A stretch of DNA of 64,000 nucleotides from a virus (IMGVR_UViG_3300045970_000794:188001-252000), one strand, 5' to 3'. Shown: positions 26,134 to 35,940, numbered from the stretch's first letter. Translations and numbers: made by a program. Notes: a model not told the origin generated them from the letters alone.

Positions 26134-26736
26134 ATGAGTAATGAAGCTGATGAATTAAGAAAGTTATTTCTTTCTAAAGTAATTGAAGACCCATCTATTT
26201 TGACTGATGATGAAAAATTTAATGAAGTCTTAAATACATTAGATTCTGAAAGTGAACCTTCGATTAAATTTAATAACAATTTTTGTAAACTAGTTCTCAA
26301 ATGTGAGAATAAATCTACTAATGATAATCCAGAGTACCAAAAAGAAGGTGATTCTGGATTTGATTTGCGAGCTAATTTAACTGAACCCGTATGGATAAAC
26401 CCATTAGAACGTAAGCTAATACCAACTGGTTTATTTTTCGAAATACCATTAGGTTTCGAAATCCAAGTTAGACCTCGTTCTGGTTTAGCACTTAAAAATG
26501 GTATCACAGTATTAAACACACCTGGTACCATAGATTCTGGATATCGTGGTGAAGTCTGCATTATTCTTGTTAATTTAAGCGATACACCATTCTGCGTTAA
26601 TCATGGTGAAAGAATTGCTCAAGGAGTATTTGCCGCTGTAATTGGTAAACAATTGGTTAACATCGAAATGATTGATAAAGTTTCACCAGATACTGACAGA
26701 GGTGCTGGTGGATTCGGACATACTGGTTTGAGTTAA
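26134..26736 (+). CDS. dut: dUTPase (trimeric dUTP diphosphatase)
   Basis: Hydrolyses dUTP to dUMP and pyrophosphate, keeping uracil out of phage DNA and feeding dTMP synthesis. All five motifs are present: I GDSGFDLRA, II PRSGLALKNG, III NTPGTIDSGYRGEV with the catalytic Asp, IV GERIAQGVF and V RGAGGFGHTG. The 200-residue protein is longer than typical trimeric dUTPases because of an acidic helical N-terminal extension of about 50 residues (DELRKLFLSKVIED...). A GIY-YIG endonuclease gene lies just upstream and a small coiled-coil gene begins 1 nt downstream. Confidence 0.95.
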   Translation: MSNEADELRKLFLSKVIEDPSILTDDEKFNEVLNTLDSESEPSIKFNNNFCKLVLKCENKSTNDNPEYQKEGDSGFDLRANLTEPVWINPLERKLIPTGLFFEIPLGFEIQVRPRSGLALKNGITVLNTPGTIDSGYRGEVCIILVNLSDTPFCVNHGERIAQGVFAAVIGKQLVNIEMIDKVSPDTDRGAGGFGHTGLS

Positions 26737-26737
26737 T

Positions 26738-26971
26738 ATGAGTAAAGAATCAATAGAGTCAACCAAGATTGAAATATCGAATATAGAGGCTGAAATAGAG
26801 CGTCTGGCGAACTTAAATGAGAAAGTGGATGCTATGCTTGTTTTGAAGTTAAATCATCTTAAAACGAAGCTAAAATGGGATGAGAGTGGTTTGCTTGAAG
26901 GACTTAAAGGTAAACCTAATAAAAATTTAGCATCACTATTAGAATGCTTTAAATCATCAAAAATTAAATAA
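26738..26971 (+). CDS. Small coiled-coil protein
   Basis: A 77-residue protein of unknown function. The N-terminal 50 residues form a predicted coiled coil (STKIEISNIEAEIERLANLNE, LVLKLNHLKTKLKW), with a short basic C-terminus (FKSSKIK). It starts 1 nt after the dUTPase stop and is followed by a terminator, so the two are surely co-transcribed. A scaffolding or adaptor role is possible, but nothing specific can be seen. Confidence 0.6.
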   Translation: MSKESIESTKIEISNIEAEIERLANLNEKVDAMLVLKLNHLKTKLKWDESGLLEGLKGKPNKNLASLLECFKSSKIK

Positions 26972-26991
26972 AAGCGGTTAAATTCCGCTTT
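26971..26991 (+). terminator. Intrinsic terminator after dut operon
   Basis: Stem AAAGCGG / CCGCTTT with an 7-nt loop followed by a run of T, directly after the stop at 26971. Confidence 0.85.
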
Positions 26992-27043
26992 TTTTGTTTA
27001 CTTTGAAAAATATTTTTAATATATTTAACTAAAAATTAAATAT

Positions 27044-28690
27044 ATGATAAGTGTTTTTTACTGTACCCGAGCTTCAAATCCGAAGCATCTAGAACATCTA
27101 AAGAAAACCTGTGGGTTAAAAGATGTTGAAATAATTGAATACATTAACAATGGTGAAGGTTTGACCAAACCATATAATGACGCATTGAAATCTGCAAAAT
27201 ATGATATTGTAGTATTTCTGCATGACGATATTGAAATTCGTACCGATAATTGGGGGAATAAAATATTAAAACATTATAAACGTAATCCAGAGTACGGCAT
27301 ATTAGGTGTTGCTGGTACTAAATACCTTTCTACTACTGGTAAATGGTGGGATGATAAAAAGAAAATGTATGGTCAAGTTTTCCATACACATGAAGGTAAA
27401 ACTTGGTTATCAGCTTATAGTAAAGACCAAGGTAATCAACTAGAAGAAGTATGTTTAGTTGATGGACTATTTTTCTCTGTTTGTAAATCTAGACTTAAAC
27501 ATAATTTTGATGAATCCGTTACTGGTTTCCACTTTTATGATGTAACCTTCTGCGTTCCAAATTACTTATCTGGCGTTAAAATTGGTGTTCATACCGATAT
27601 TAAAGTTAATCACATGTCAATTGGTGTGACCAATGATGAATGGGAGCAAAATAGGGTTTTATTTGCCGCTGAAAATAAAGAGCATTTACCAATCAATATT
27701 AAAAAAATATATGGTAAGAATGATAAGATTAAAGTACTTATCGGGTGCCTTAATTTTAATAGTTATACTGGCTCTGAACTACATTTCTATGAATTAGCCA
27801 AAGAATTAATTAAACAAGGTTGTGAAGTTAGTATTTGTTCTAATTTAGCTGGTGGTGATTTGGCTAATAGAGCTAAAACATTGGGGATTAAATTATACAA
27901 TCTTAATGAGCCACCAGGATATAAACTTGGTGATGGTAAATGGATGCTTAAAACAGCACAAGGTGATGTAGCATCTAAAGAAAATACGTTATATTCTGTA
28001 ACACCAACCGATTTCGATATTCTTCATTTGAGCCATAAACCAATTGTTGAACATTTAATGAAGTTATACCCAGATGTTCCAGTAATATCAACAATTCATT
28101 CTGAGGTTATTGAATTGGAATATCCAGTAATTAATGATAGAATTAAAAAATACATTGCAATTCGCCCAGAAATTAAACAATTTTTGATTGACCGTTTTAA
28201 TATTGATGAATCCAAAATTGGTGTGATTTATAATCCAATTAATAATACTCGATTTAAACCAATTGTAACAAAGAAAAGAGATAAAAAACGTATTTTATTT
28301 GTTGGTACGATGGACTATTTAAGAGAAAACACCATTAATGACTTAATTAATGAAACAAGAATAAATGGCTCTGAATTATATTTGGTTGGTAAAAAGAATG
28401 GTTTAAATGTTGATTCATTGTTAATAGGTAATGACCATGTTAAATATTTCCCACCAGTATGGAATATTGAAAAATATATTCAAGATTGTGATGAAACTGC
28501 TGGTATATTGCTTGGTAGAACTACAATTGAATCATGGATGTGTGAAAAGCCAGCGTGGATATACGAAATTGACGAACAAGGGAATATTAAATCAAAAAGA
28601 TTAAACGAAGTACCAAGTGATATTGATAAATTCATTAGTAGAAATGTAGTTAATCAAACTATTGAAGAATATAAAAATATTATCTCTTAA
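27044..28690 (+). CDS. Bifunctional glycosyltransferase (GT2 plus GT4)
   Basis: The 548-residue protein has two transferase halves. Residues 1-210 are GT-A-like: MISVFYCTRASNP, then VVFLHDDIEIRTDNWG with a DDIE metal/nucleotide motif, and EEVCLVDGLFFSV. Residues 230-545 are GT4-like: VLIGCLNFNSYTGSELHFY, VPVISTIHSE, KKYIAIRPEI, GVIYNPINNTRF, RILFVGTMDY, and GRTTIESWMC near the donor site. Such fusions usually add two successive sugars. A diverged ATATTTTTAATA lies about 22 nt upstream. Starts a long run of tightly spaced glycan genes. Confidence 0.85.
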   Translation: MISVFYCTRASNPKHLEHLKKTCGLKDVEIIEYINNGEGLTKPYNDALKSAKYDIVVFLHDDIEIRTDNWGNKILKHYKRNPEYGILGVAGTKYLSTTGKWWDDKKKMYGQVFHTHEGKTWLSAYSKDQGNQLEEVCLVDGLFFSVCKSRLKHNFDESVTGFHFYDVTFCVPNYLSGVKIGVHTDIKVNHMSIGVTNDEWEQNRVLFAAENKEHLPINIKKIYGKNDKIKVLIGCLNFNSYTGSELHFYELAKELIKQGCEVSICSNLAGGDLANRAKTLGIKLYNLNEPPGYKLGDGKWMLKTAQGDVASKENTLYSVTPTDFDILHLSHKPIVEHLMKLYPDVPVISTIHSEVIELEYPVINDRIKKYIAIRPEIKQFLIDRFNIDESKIGVIYNPINNTRFKPIVTKKRDKKRILFVGTMDYLRENTINDLINETRINGSELYLVGKKNGLNVDSLLIGNDHVKYFPPVWNIEKYIQDCDETAGILLGRTTIESWMCEKPAWIYEIDEQGNIKSKRLNEVPSDIDKFISRNVVNQTIEEYKNIIS

Positions 28691-28691
28691 T

Positions 28692-29573
28692 ATGGACTGG
28701 AAATATCCCGAAATACCTAAAACTATGCATTTTTACTGGGGATTAAATACCCCAGTATCATATTTACAAATGCTTACAATTAAAAGTTTTAGATTACTAA
28801 ACCCAGATTGGGTAATAAACCTATGGGTACCAATATCTCCATTTAAAGAAACTCATTCGTGGTCCACTAATGAACAGAAAGTAGAATATACTGGTCTTGA
28901 TTATTATGATGAAATGATTAAGTATGTTAACCATGTTTTTGTAACTGATTTTGAAAAAATTGGCTTTAGAAATGATGTGTCGGAAGTATATAAATCTGAT
29001 TTTATTAGATTATATATACTATACCATGAAGGTGGCTTTTGGAGTGATATTGATATTTTATACATCAAACCAATGTCTGAATTAAATTTAGACTCTGGTA
29101 TTATACAAGGGGGTTCTTATAGTTTGAATATGGGTGTTGTTTATAATGACCCAGTTGGATATATTGGTATTGGTTTTATGTTCTCAAAAGCTAAGAATAA
29201 ATATTTTGAAGCTTTATTAAATTCAGCACTAGAGAATCTAAATACGGCCCAATATGAATCTATTGGCGTTGGGTTATACCGTAAATTATTCCATTCAATA
29301 TATGCTATTCAACATAAATTTAAAGGAATTACTTTTGCAAACATACCAATGGATGTAGTATATCCATTCGAATGGCACCAAGTTGATAAAATTTTCAATA
29401 GTACTGAAGATTTAACAACCAACCGAACTATTGGTATTCACTGGTTTAATGGTGCTACTGATGCAAAGAATTTCCAAAATTTATTAACACCAAATAATTT
29501 AGATGAAATAATTCAATCAACCATTGTTAGATATGTTAAACAAATCAATAAAGAATGGAGTGAAATTAATTAA
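28692..29573 (+). CDS. Glycosyltransferase with DXD sugar-binding motif (GT32-like)
   Basis: The start at 28692 (MDWKYPEIPKTMHFYWG) gives 293 residues; the longer frame would overlap the previous gene. IPKTMHFYWG followed by a DXD motif in GGFWSDIDILYIKPM is characteristic of the Gly_transf_sug/GT32-type family that transfers hexoses with a metal-bound nucleotide sugar. A conserved IGIHWFNGAT near the C-terminus fits the family. It starts 1 nt after the upstream gene. The acceptor is unknown. It probably contributes to a phage- or host-surface glycan. Confidence 0.85.
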   Translation: MDWKYPEIPKTMHFYWGLNTPVSYLQMLTIKSFRLLNPDWVINLWVPISPFKETHSWSTNEQKVEYTGLDYYDEMIKYVNHVFVTDFEKIGFRNDVSEVYKSDFIRLYILYHEGGFWSDIDILYIKPMSELNLDSGIIQGGSYSLNMGVVYNDPVGYIGIGFMFSKAKNKYFEALLNSALENLNTAQYESIGVGLYRKLFHSIYAIQHKFKGITFANIPMDVVYPFEWHQVDKIFNSTEDLTTNRTIGIHWFNGATDAKNFQNLLTPNNLDEIIQSTIVRYVKQINKEWSEIN

Positions 29574-29576
29574 AAT

Positions 29577-30659
29577 ATGAAAACAGTAGTAACTATAACT
29601 GGTATTAGACCAGATTTTATTAGAATGTCAGAGATATTCAAAAAATTAGACGATAATTTTAATCATATTTTAATACATACTGGTCAGCATTATGATGCGC
29701 TATTGTCTGATGTATTTTTTAATGAATTAGAAATTAGGAAACCAGATTATAACTTAGAAATCGGTGGCCGTGGTAAAGAACATTTCCACCAATCAGCTGA
29801 TTTGTCGGTTAAAATTATTGAATTATTACGTAAAGAGGATATCAAACCAGATATTATTTTATTTCTTGGTGATTCTAATTCAGCAATGGCTGCTACCCCA
29901 TTAAAAAAAGAAGGTTATAAAATAGGTCATATTGAAGCTGGTATGCGGTCATATGATAAACGAATGTTAGAAGAAATAAATAGAGTGTGTTGTGACCATT
30001 GTAGTGATTTATTATTTGTTTATCATGATGACTATAAAAATAATTTATTAAAAGAAAATTTTGATTCAAAATCAATACATGTTGTTGGTAATACAATAGT
30101 CGAGGTTGCTATGAAATTCAATGATTTACTTAATACTAAATCAAAGACTAAAGATTTTATATTATTAGATATTCATCGGCCAGAAAACTTTAAACATCGT
30201 AGTAGGTTAGAAAATATTATAAAATATGCACAATATTTTTCAAATTTAACTGGATTACCAATTAAGTTATTAGGTTTTAAGCGTACTATGGATTATATTA
30301 CTGAGTTTAAAATTGATTTAACATCAATAGATTGTATTGAACTTATGTCATACAAAGATTTTATGCTAACGCAATATAATGCGGCATTTATGATTAGTGA
30401 TAGTGGAACTGCACAAGAAGAACCAGCATTGTTGAGGACTCCAGTATTAGTTCCTAGAGATTATACTGAAAGACCACAATCATATGCTAATAATTGTTCA
30501 CATTATTTAGATGTAAATGAATTCAAAATTGAAACATTAAAATTAGCTAATGATTGGCTAAAATCAATTTCAGATGGAAACTTAATTATGAAATCAGATT
30601 GGCTCGGTGATGGTAAAACATCGACCGACATAATTACAATTTTAAAACATTCAATATGA
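29577..30659 (+). CDS. wecB: UDP-GlcNAc 2-epimerase (non-hydrolysing, WecB-like)
   Basis: Interconverts UDP-GlcNAc and UDP-ManNAc or acts on a related acetamido-sugar nucleotide. The 360-residue length is normal for the family. Visible motifs: VTITGIRPDFIRM (GTRPE-like nucleotide loop), LIHTGQHYD, LGDSNSAMAA, GHIEAGMRS, EEINRVCCDHCSDLLF and the substrate site DSGTAQEEPALL. It overlaps the next gene by 4 nt (ATGA), indicating translational coupling in the glycan operon. Related enzymes (CapG, FnlC) work in UDP-FucNAc synthesis, so the exact substrate is open. Confidence 0.92.
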   Translation: MKTVVTITGIRPDFIRMSEIFKKLDDNFNHILIHTGQHYDALLSDVFFNELEIRKPDYNLEIGGRGKEHFHQSADLSVKIIELLRKEDIKPDIILFLGDSNSAMAATPLKKEGYKIGHIEAGMRSYDKRMLEEINRVCCDHCSDLLFVYHDDYKNNLLKENFDSKSIHVVGNTIVEVAMKFNDLLNTKSKTKDFILLDIHRPENFKHRSRLENIIKYAQYFSNLTGLPIKLLGFKRTMDYITEFKIDLTSIDCIELMSYKDFMLTQYNAAFMISDSGTAQEEPALLRTPVLVPRDYTERPQSYANNCSHYLDVNEFKIETLKLANDWLKSISDGNLIMKSDWLGDGKTSTDIITILKHSI

Positions 30660-31468
30660 TTAGATTTTCAGTCGTAATGGCATATTATAATAGAAAGCCA
30701 CAATTGATTAGAACATTAAAATCAATCGAAAAATCCATTAAAGTGGATGAAGTTGAAGTGATTATAACTAACGATTGTAGCGCACCAGAACATTCAATTG
30801 ATGATTTAAATGGTCAGTTTAAGTTTCCAATTAACGTGATTAATGTGGACCCAAAAGACCGTTGGTATATTAACCCATGTGTACCATTTAATATGGCAAT
30901 CAAAGAAGCTAAAGGTGAATTCATAATACTTCAAAATCCAGAATGTATGCACGTTGGTGATATATTATTAGATGTAAGTTATTGTTTAAATCCAAAATTA
31001 TATATAACATATGGTTGTTATTCGATTAATCAAGATACTACAAATAGTTTAGGTACATTAAACCTAGAATCTGAAACATTATATGATGATACAATGAAAT
31101 TAATAAGTCCACTTACAACCGCTAGTGTTATTGTTGGTGAAAATTCTTGGTATAATCATTCACTTTATAGACCAAATGCATATCATTTTATATCAGCAAT
31201 TAATAAAGTTAATATTACTGATTTAGGTGGGTTTGATGAGCGATACGCAATGGGTATTGGCTTTGATGATGATGAATTATTATGGCGAATAAAACTAAAA
31301 GGATTATCGGTTTTAATACAAGATTCACCAATGGGTATACATCAATGGCACTATAGTGAGAATAATTTTTTCGCAAAAGCGGTTAACCCATCAGATGCAT
31401 TATATAAAAATCAGGTATTATTCAATAATATAACAAAAAAAGAAACAACATGGATAGTAAACAAATAA
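30656..31468 (+). CDS. Family 2 glycosyltransferase (GT-A)
   Basis: A 270-residue GT-A enzyme: RFSVVMAYYNRKPQLIRTLKS at the N-terminus, VEVIITNDCSAP (nucleotide-binding Asp), KGEFIILQNPECMHVGD in the position of the DXD motif (NPE here), and a C-terminal GGFDERYAMGIGFDDDELLWR with catalytic acidic residues. The C-terminal part resembles polypeptide GalNAc/galactosyltransferase-like GT2 proteins. Coupled to wecB by a 4-nt overlap and to the next gene by a 19-nt overlap. Sugar and acceptor cannot be deduced. Confidence 0.87.
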   Translation: MIRFSVVMAYYNRKPQLIRTLKSIEKSIKVDEVEVIITNDCSAPEHSIDDLNGQFKFPINVINVDPKDRWYINPCVPFNMAIKEAKGEFIILQNPECMHVGDILLDVSYCLNPKLYITYGCYSINQDTTNSLGTLNLESETLYDDTMKLISPLTTASVIVGENSWYNHSLYRPNAYHFISAINKVNITDLGGFDERYAMGIGFDDDELLWRIKLKGLSVLIQDSPMGIHQWHYSENNFFAKAVNPSDALYKNQVLFNNITKKETTWIVNK

Positions 31469-32262
31469 AAATAATTGCATTCTGTCAATTAAGAAACGAA
31501 TTACAAAAAGGTAACCTAGAAAATTGGTTCAAACAATTAGAGTTTTGCGATTATATTTACGTATACGACCAGAATTCAATAGATGGTAGTTTAGAATATT
31601 ACAAAACAATCCCTAATGCGGTCGTTATTGAATCAAGTGTTAATCGATTCAGTGAAGAATTAATTTGCAAGGGTGAATTATTAAATAAATTATTAACAGA
31701 ACACCCAGATGTTGATTGGATATTATGGGTTGATGGTGATACATTACTAGATGGTAGATTATTAAGAGATAATGCTAAACAGTTCAAAGAATTATGCCAA
31801 TATGGAAATGATAATTCAATTGATTGCTTTATGTTCGAACATTATAATTTATGGCGTAGTGACATTTATTATAGAGTTGATAGTCAATATCATGATTTAT
31901 CTGGTAATGTTAGAGCATTATGGAGGAATACTGGTAATTTAAGTTTCAATGCTAGTGCTGGTCTACATGGCCAACAATACCCTAATGGTTTAAAAAAATT
32001 CAGTAAAATTGAATATGGTTTAATACACCGTGGATTTGCAACCGATTATCAAATTATCACAAAATATGATGTTTACAATGACAGAGGGCAACTAGGATTA
32101 GAGCGATTATTAAGTGAAACAAATCTAAATGTAGTTCAATTACCCGATGGTTTATTACCAGACTGGTTCGTTCTTACTGATATTGAACATCCAGCTAATA
32201 AAAGGAAAATTAAAGAGATTTACGATGAACAAAAACTTAGAGATAATAGCACTAATATTTAA
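31450..32262 (+). CDS. Family 2-like glycosyltransferase
   Basis: The 270-residue product matches the Glyco_tranf_2_4 type: IIAFCQLRNELQKGNLENWF, CDYIYVYDQNSIDGS, and DWILWVDGDTLLD, which holds the DGD metal site. The C-terminal part (RNTGNLSFNASAGLHGQQ and IEYGLIHRGFATD) is typical for that group. It overlaps genes on both sides, in keeping with a compact operon. It is likely one step in a glycan made by the phage; the specific reaction is unknown. Confidence 0.82.
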   Translation: MDSKQIKIIAFCQLRNELQKGNLENWFKQLEFCDYIYVYDQNSIDGSLEYYKTIPNAVVIESSVNRFSEELICKGELLNKLLTEHPDVDWILWVDGDTLLDGRLLRDNAKQFKELCQYGNDNSIDCFMFEHYNLWRSDIYYRVDSQYHDLSGNVRALWRNTGNLSFNASAGLHGQQYPNGLKKFSKIEYGLIHRGFATDYQIITKYDVYNDRGQLGLERLLSETNLNVVQLPDGLLPDWFVLTDIEHPANKRKIKEIYDEQKLRDNSTNI

Positions 32263-32956
32263 ATCGGTTGATTATTTAGAATTAATCTATAAGGAATTAA
32301 TTTCAGATAAATGTAAAGTTGATGGTTGGGATATTGGTGTTAGAATAGTTGCAAATGATGCGACACCAGAAGTTCTAGAACGATTAAAAGAGTTAAATAT
32401 TAAATGTTCAATTTATAATGACCCAAAGCCAAATGACTATTATTTGAATAGAGTTTATAGGTGTTGGAATTATGGTGGAAAAACCAGTGAATATGATAAT
32501 ATTTGTTTCGTTAATTCAGATATGGTATTTACTGAAAATTGGTTACCAAATTTATTAAAACACCATGATGGTATTAATATTCCATGCTCTAGGTTAGTGG
32601 AGAGTGGTAAAATGCTAAGCGGTTTGCATGCAGTATCAAAAAACTTCGGGAAAACAGCTAAAGATATTAATTTTGTTGATTGGGAAGCATTTGCGAAAAA
32701 CATAGCAATACCAACCACAATGCCGAATGGTTTATATATGCCATGCATTTTCACTAAAGAACGATTTGTTGAAAGCGGTATGTATCCAGAAGGTAATATC
32801 TATCATGATGGTGTTGGAACATTAGGTGCTTTTGTTAAAAGCGGTGATGTGTATTTTTTTAATGATGTTTTAAAACAAAAATATAATATGAATCATATAA
32901 CAGTGTTTGATTCATTAGTTTATCATATACAAGAAGGGGAAAAAGATGAATCATAG
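32225..32956 (+). CDS. Glycosyltransferase, GT2-like
   Basis: The ATG at 32225 is chosen (MNKNLEIIALIFKSVDYLEL), giving 243 residues; the frame extends upstream but only inside the previous gene. The GT-A features are IGVRIVANDATPE, YLNRVYRCWNYGG, YDNICFVNSDMVFTENW with a NSDM metal-type site, and a C-terminal HDGVGTLGAFVKSG. It overlaps both neighbours (38 and 11 nt). A transferase in the phage glycan operon is well supported; its specificity is not. Confidence 0.75.
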   Translation: MNKNLEIIALIFKSVDYLELIYKELISDKCKVDGWDIGVRIVANDATPEVLERLKELNIKCSIYNDPKPNDYYLNRVYRCWNYGGKTSEYDNICFVNSDMVFTENWLPNLLKHHDGINIPCSRLVESGKMLSGLHAVSKNFGKTAKDINFVDWEAFAKNIAIPTTMPNGLYMPCIFTKERFVESGMYPEGNIYHDGVGTLGAFVKSGDVYFFNDVLKQKYNMNHITVFDSLVYHIQEGEKDES

Positions 32957-33455
32957 TGAAGTAATATATCAAATTTGCGCTGGGCTAGCTATTAAACCAA
33001 ACAGCTATTTAGAACTCGGGCTTTATGAAGGTGAAACCTTTAAAATGTTAAGTAAATTAATTCCAAATTGTATTGGGGTTGATTTTTCACCAAAAAATTT
33101 AGATGGTTACGGTGGAATATTAGTAATGTCAACCGATGAATTCTTTAATCAAAATAAAGAAACTTTTGATATTATTTTTATTGATGCTGACCATAAATTT
33201 GAATCAGTTAAAACCGATTTATTGAATGCTATCAAAATATTAAATTATAATGGGATGATATTTTTACATGATACTGACCCAGAATCCGAATATCTATTAC
33301 AAGATGGGTATTGTAGTAATTCATATAAAATATTAGAATATATTAATAATGAATTACCAGAATTAACTCAAATTACTTTACCTGTAACACAGGCTGGGTT
33401 AACGATTGTAAAGAGAAAACATGATTCGAGAGTTAAAACTTATTTAAATGTCTAA
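32946..33455 (+). CDS. Class I SAM-dependent methyltransferase
   Basis: This 169-residue protein shows the core of a class I methyltransferase: SYLELGLYEGETFKML (motif I), CIGVDFSPKNL (acidic residue at the end of strand 2), and FDIIFIDADHKFESVKTDL, followed by GMIFLHDTDP. It resembles Methyltransf_24-type proteins often found in polysaccharide gene clusters. It is embedded between glycosyltransferases and overlaps the FkbM gene by 8 nt. It may methylate a sugar of the glycan, but this is inferred from context. Confidence 0.83.
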   Translation: MNHSEVIYQICAGLAIKPNSYLELGLYEGETFKMLSKLIPNCIGVDFSPKNLDGYGGILVMSTDEFFNQNKETFDIIFIDADHKFESVKTDLLNAIKILNYNGMIFLHDTDPESEYLLQDGYCSNSYKILEYINNELPELTQITLPVTQAGLTIVKRKHDSRVKTYLNV

Positions 33456-34080
33456 ATTATCAATAACAACATCTGATTTTATCAGTCATATTAAAAATAA
33501 TCTACCAATCGATAAAATTAAAACTATTATTGAAATTGGGAGTCTAGATGGTGCTGATTCATTAGCATTAAAAAAAGCTTTTCCAGCTGCAACCGTATAT
33601 ACAATTGAAGGATTGCCAGATAATTTTGAGCAATATTTAAAAAATCAAACTGAAATCAGAGCATTTAATATTGTAATTTGTAATTATATTGGTATGGTTG
33701 ATTATCATGTTAAAGATATTAATGGTTTACATGGTATTTTTAACCGTGGGAATGAATATGGGAATAAAATAATTAAGCTACCTTGCACCACTGCTGAGAA
33801 ATTTTGCGAGGTGAATGATATAACCTCAATTGATGTTTTGAAGATTGATGTTGAAGGTGCAACTTATGAAGTATTAGAGAGTTTAGGTAACATGCTTACT
33901 AAAACTAAATTAATTCATTTAGAAACTGAAACATTTCCATTTTTTGATGGTCAGAAATTACATAATGAAGTTTGTAATTTTTTATTAAATAATAATTTTG
34001 AATTACTTGAAATGACATTTGCAAATATTACTTCAGATGGTAAACAAAGTGATTCAGTTTGGATAAATAAGAATATATGA
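33448..34080 (+). CDS. FkbM-family methyltransferase
   Basis: A 210-residue FkbM-type SAM methyltransferase: KTIIEIGSLDGADSLALKK (motif I), AATVYTIEGLPDNFE, CNYIGMVDYH, and IDVLKIDVEGATYEVLE (family signature KIDVEG). It continues with LIHLETETFPF. FkbM enzymes commonly O-methylate sugars or polyketides. It overlaps the previous gene by 8 nt and the next by 4 nt (ATGA). In this operon the likely target is a glycan hydroxyl, which is inference. Confidence 0.9.
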   Translation: MSKLSITTSDFISHIKNNLPIDKIKTIIEIGSLDGADSLALKKAFPAATVYTIEGLPDNFEQYLKNQTEIRAFNIVICNYIGMVDYHVKDINGLHGIFNRGNEYGNKIIKLPCTTAEKFCEVNDITSIDVLKIDVEGATYEVLESLGNMLTKTKLIHLETETFPFFDGQKLHNEVCNFLLNNNFELLEMTFANITSDGKQSDSVWINKNI

Positions 34081-34994
34081 AAACGGGTTGGTTAATTAAT
34101 GATACTCTAACATGTATACCAAATACTAAAACATTCTGGCATGATTTATTAGATTGGTTACCAAATTTAATTGATAAAACCAATGGTTATACCGCTTATT
34201 CATCATTACCAAATAAAATCGAGTTAGATTATTCAACAATAAATAATAAGCCAGAGTATCTAATACGAAATGCATCGTTTTTTAGACGAATGAATATCCC
34301 AATAAAAACAATTTCATTATTACAAGACGTTTGGGATGAACCTACCCAGCTAGATGTGTGTAATAATTCTAGTTATACTGTGTTTAATTCACCGTTTACA
34401 TATGAATTATATAAAGATAAAATAACATCTAGATTTGAGGTAATACCATTAGGTACTGATTTTAATCTGTTTCAACCATTAAATAACAATTTTTCAGATG
34501 AATTCGGGATTCTACCTAATTCAATATGCTTTATTGGTGCTAATAATGACTACCCAAAAGGGTTCAATACAATATTAGATTTAATTAATTCAACTAATTA
34601 TAATTTTTGTTTAATCATGAAAGATAGTTTCGAGATGAATCACCCTAGAGTTAAAGTTTTTAATCGAATGTCACAGGAAAATGTTGTAAAAATATTAAAT
34701 TCTTGTGAGATGCTATGTACTTCTAGAATTGAAACATTACATTTATCTGGTGTTGAAGCTGCTGCTTGTAATTTACCACTAATAACAACCAATGTTGGTG
34801 TTTATTATAATAAAGAAAATGGTGATTGGGGTAGAAAAGCATCAACAGTCAATGAATTTAAAGAAAATATTGAATTCGTATTTAATAATTATAATAGTTT
34901 TAACCCTAGAGAACATTTTTTAAAACTAGGATATGATAAATCAACTTGTAAGAATAAGTGGGTTGAATTAGTTAATAAAATTGAAAATGAGTAA
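34077..34994 (+). CDS. Glycosyltransferase, GT4-like
   Basis: The 305-residue protein has the C-terminal half of a GT-B enzyme clearly visible: FEVIPLGTDFNLF, CFIGANNDYPKGFNTIL, then SCEMLCTSRIETLHLSGVEAAACNLPLITTNVG split over about 30 residues, which matches the donor-binding EX7E region. The N-terminal part is shorter than usual for GT4. It overlaps the FkbM gene by 4 nt and the next start by 8 nt. Likely a sugar transferase of the same glycan pathway. Confidence 0.82.
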   Translation: MKTGWLINDTLTCIPNTKTFWHDLLDWLPNLIDKTNGYTAYSSLPNKIELDYSTINNKPEYLIRNASFFRRMNIPIKTISLLQDVWDEPTQLDVCNNSSYTVFNSPFTYELYKDKITSRFEVIPLGTDFNLFQPLNNNFSDEFGILPNSICFIGANNDYPKGFNTILDLINSTNYNFCLIMKDSFEMNHPRVKVFNRMSQENVVKILNSCEMLCTSRIETLHLSGVEAAACNLPLITTNVGVYYNKENGDWGRKASTVNEFKENIEFVFNNYNSFNPREHFLKLGYDKSTCKNKWVELVNKIENE

Positions 34995-35940
34995 AGTTTT
35001 AGTTGTTGGTGGTGCTGGTTATATAGGCGGTTTAACTTCCGACTTATTATCATCTAAAGGTCACGATGTTACAGTATATGATAATTTATTGTATGAATCT
35101 AGATACCTTAAAAATGTTAAATTTGTTTATGGCGATATTCGTGAAACTGATAGAATAATTGAATTATCAAAATCTTTTGATGTAATTGTTTTAATGGCGG
35201 CATTAGTTGGTGACCCAGCGTGTAGTGTTGACCCACAACTTACTGAGGATATTAATTTTAAACCAATAAAAAAATTAGCTAATGGTATTCCATTGGGTAA
35301 ACATATAATATTCATGTCTACTTGCTCAGTGTATGGTGCCCAAGATACCCTATTAGATGAGTCTAGTTCAACGAACCCATTATCATCATATGCAAGTACC
35401 AAATTAAAGGCTGAAGAGTTTATAACGAAGCGTAATGGTACGATTTTTAGATTAGGTACTGTATTTGGTTTAGGTGATACATATAGTCGCATTAGAATGG
35501 ATTTAGTGGTTAATGTATTAGTAATGAAAGCACTAAAATATGGTGAGATAACAATTAATGGTGGTGAACAATGGAGACCAATTATTGCGGTGAAAGATAT
35601 TGCAAATTATATTTGTGAAGCTGTTGATTATCAATATAATGGTACATATATTTTAGCGTATGAAAACGTTATAATCAAAGAATTGGGTGTGAAAGTTGCA
35701 AGTTTAATTCCAAACACAAAAATTAATTACACTGATATTTCTTTCCAAGATGCTAGAAATTATCGAGTTAATAATAGTAAATCATTGGCAACGTTCAAAT
35801 ATAAACCTATTGTATCAGTTGAAGAAGAAGTTGGTAGGATGGTAAAAATGTTCAACGAACAACGAATTAAAAACCCAGAAGACATGATTTATAATAATGG
35901 TTCTTATTTAAGAGAATTAAAAAAAACAAACGAATTATAA
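34987..35940 (+). CDS. NAD-dependent nucleotide-sugar epimerase/dehydratase (SDR)
   Basis: The 317-residue extended short-chain dehydrogenase starts at the ATG at 34987. The nucleotide-binding site is VVGGAGYIGG (residues 6-15), then VYGDIRETD, LMAALVGDPA, and STCSVYG followed by the catalytic YASTKLKAEE (YxxxK). Substrate-side sequence RLGTVFGLGD and WRPIIAVKDIA is typical for sugar-nucleotide epimerases. It probably makes or modifies an activated sugar for the transferases around it. The exact reaction cannot be fixed. Confidence 0.88.
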   Translation: MSKVLVVGGAGYIGGLTSDLLSSKGHDVTVYDNLLYESRYLKNVKFVYGDIRETDRIIELSKSFDVIVLMAALVGDPACSVDPQLTEDINFKPIKKLANGIPLGKHIIFMSTCSVYGAQDTLLDESSSTNPLSSYASTKLKAEEFITKRNGTIFRLGTVFGLGDTYSRIRMDLVVNVLVMKALKYGEITINGGEQWRPIIAVKDIANYICEAVDYQYNGTYILAYENVIIKELGVKVASLIPNTKINYTDISFQDARNYRVNNSKSLATFKYKPIVSVEEEVGRMVKMFNEQRIKNPEDMIYNNGSYLRELKKTNEL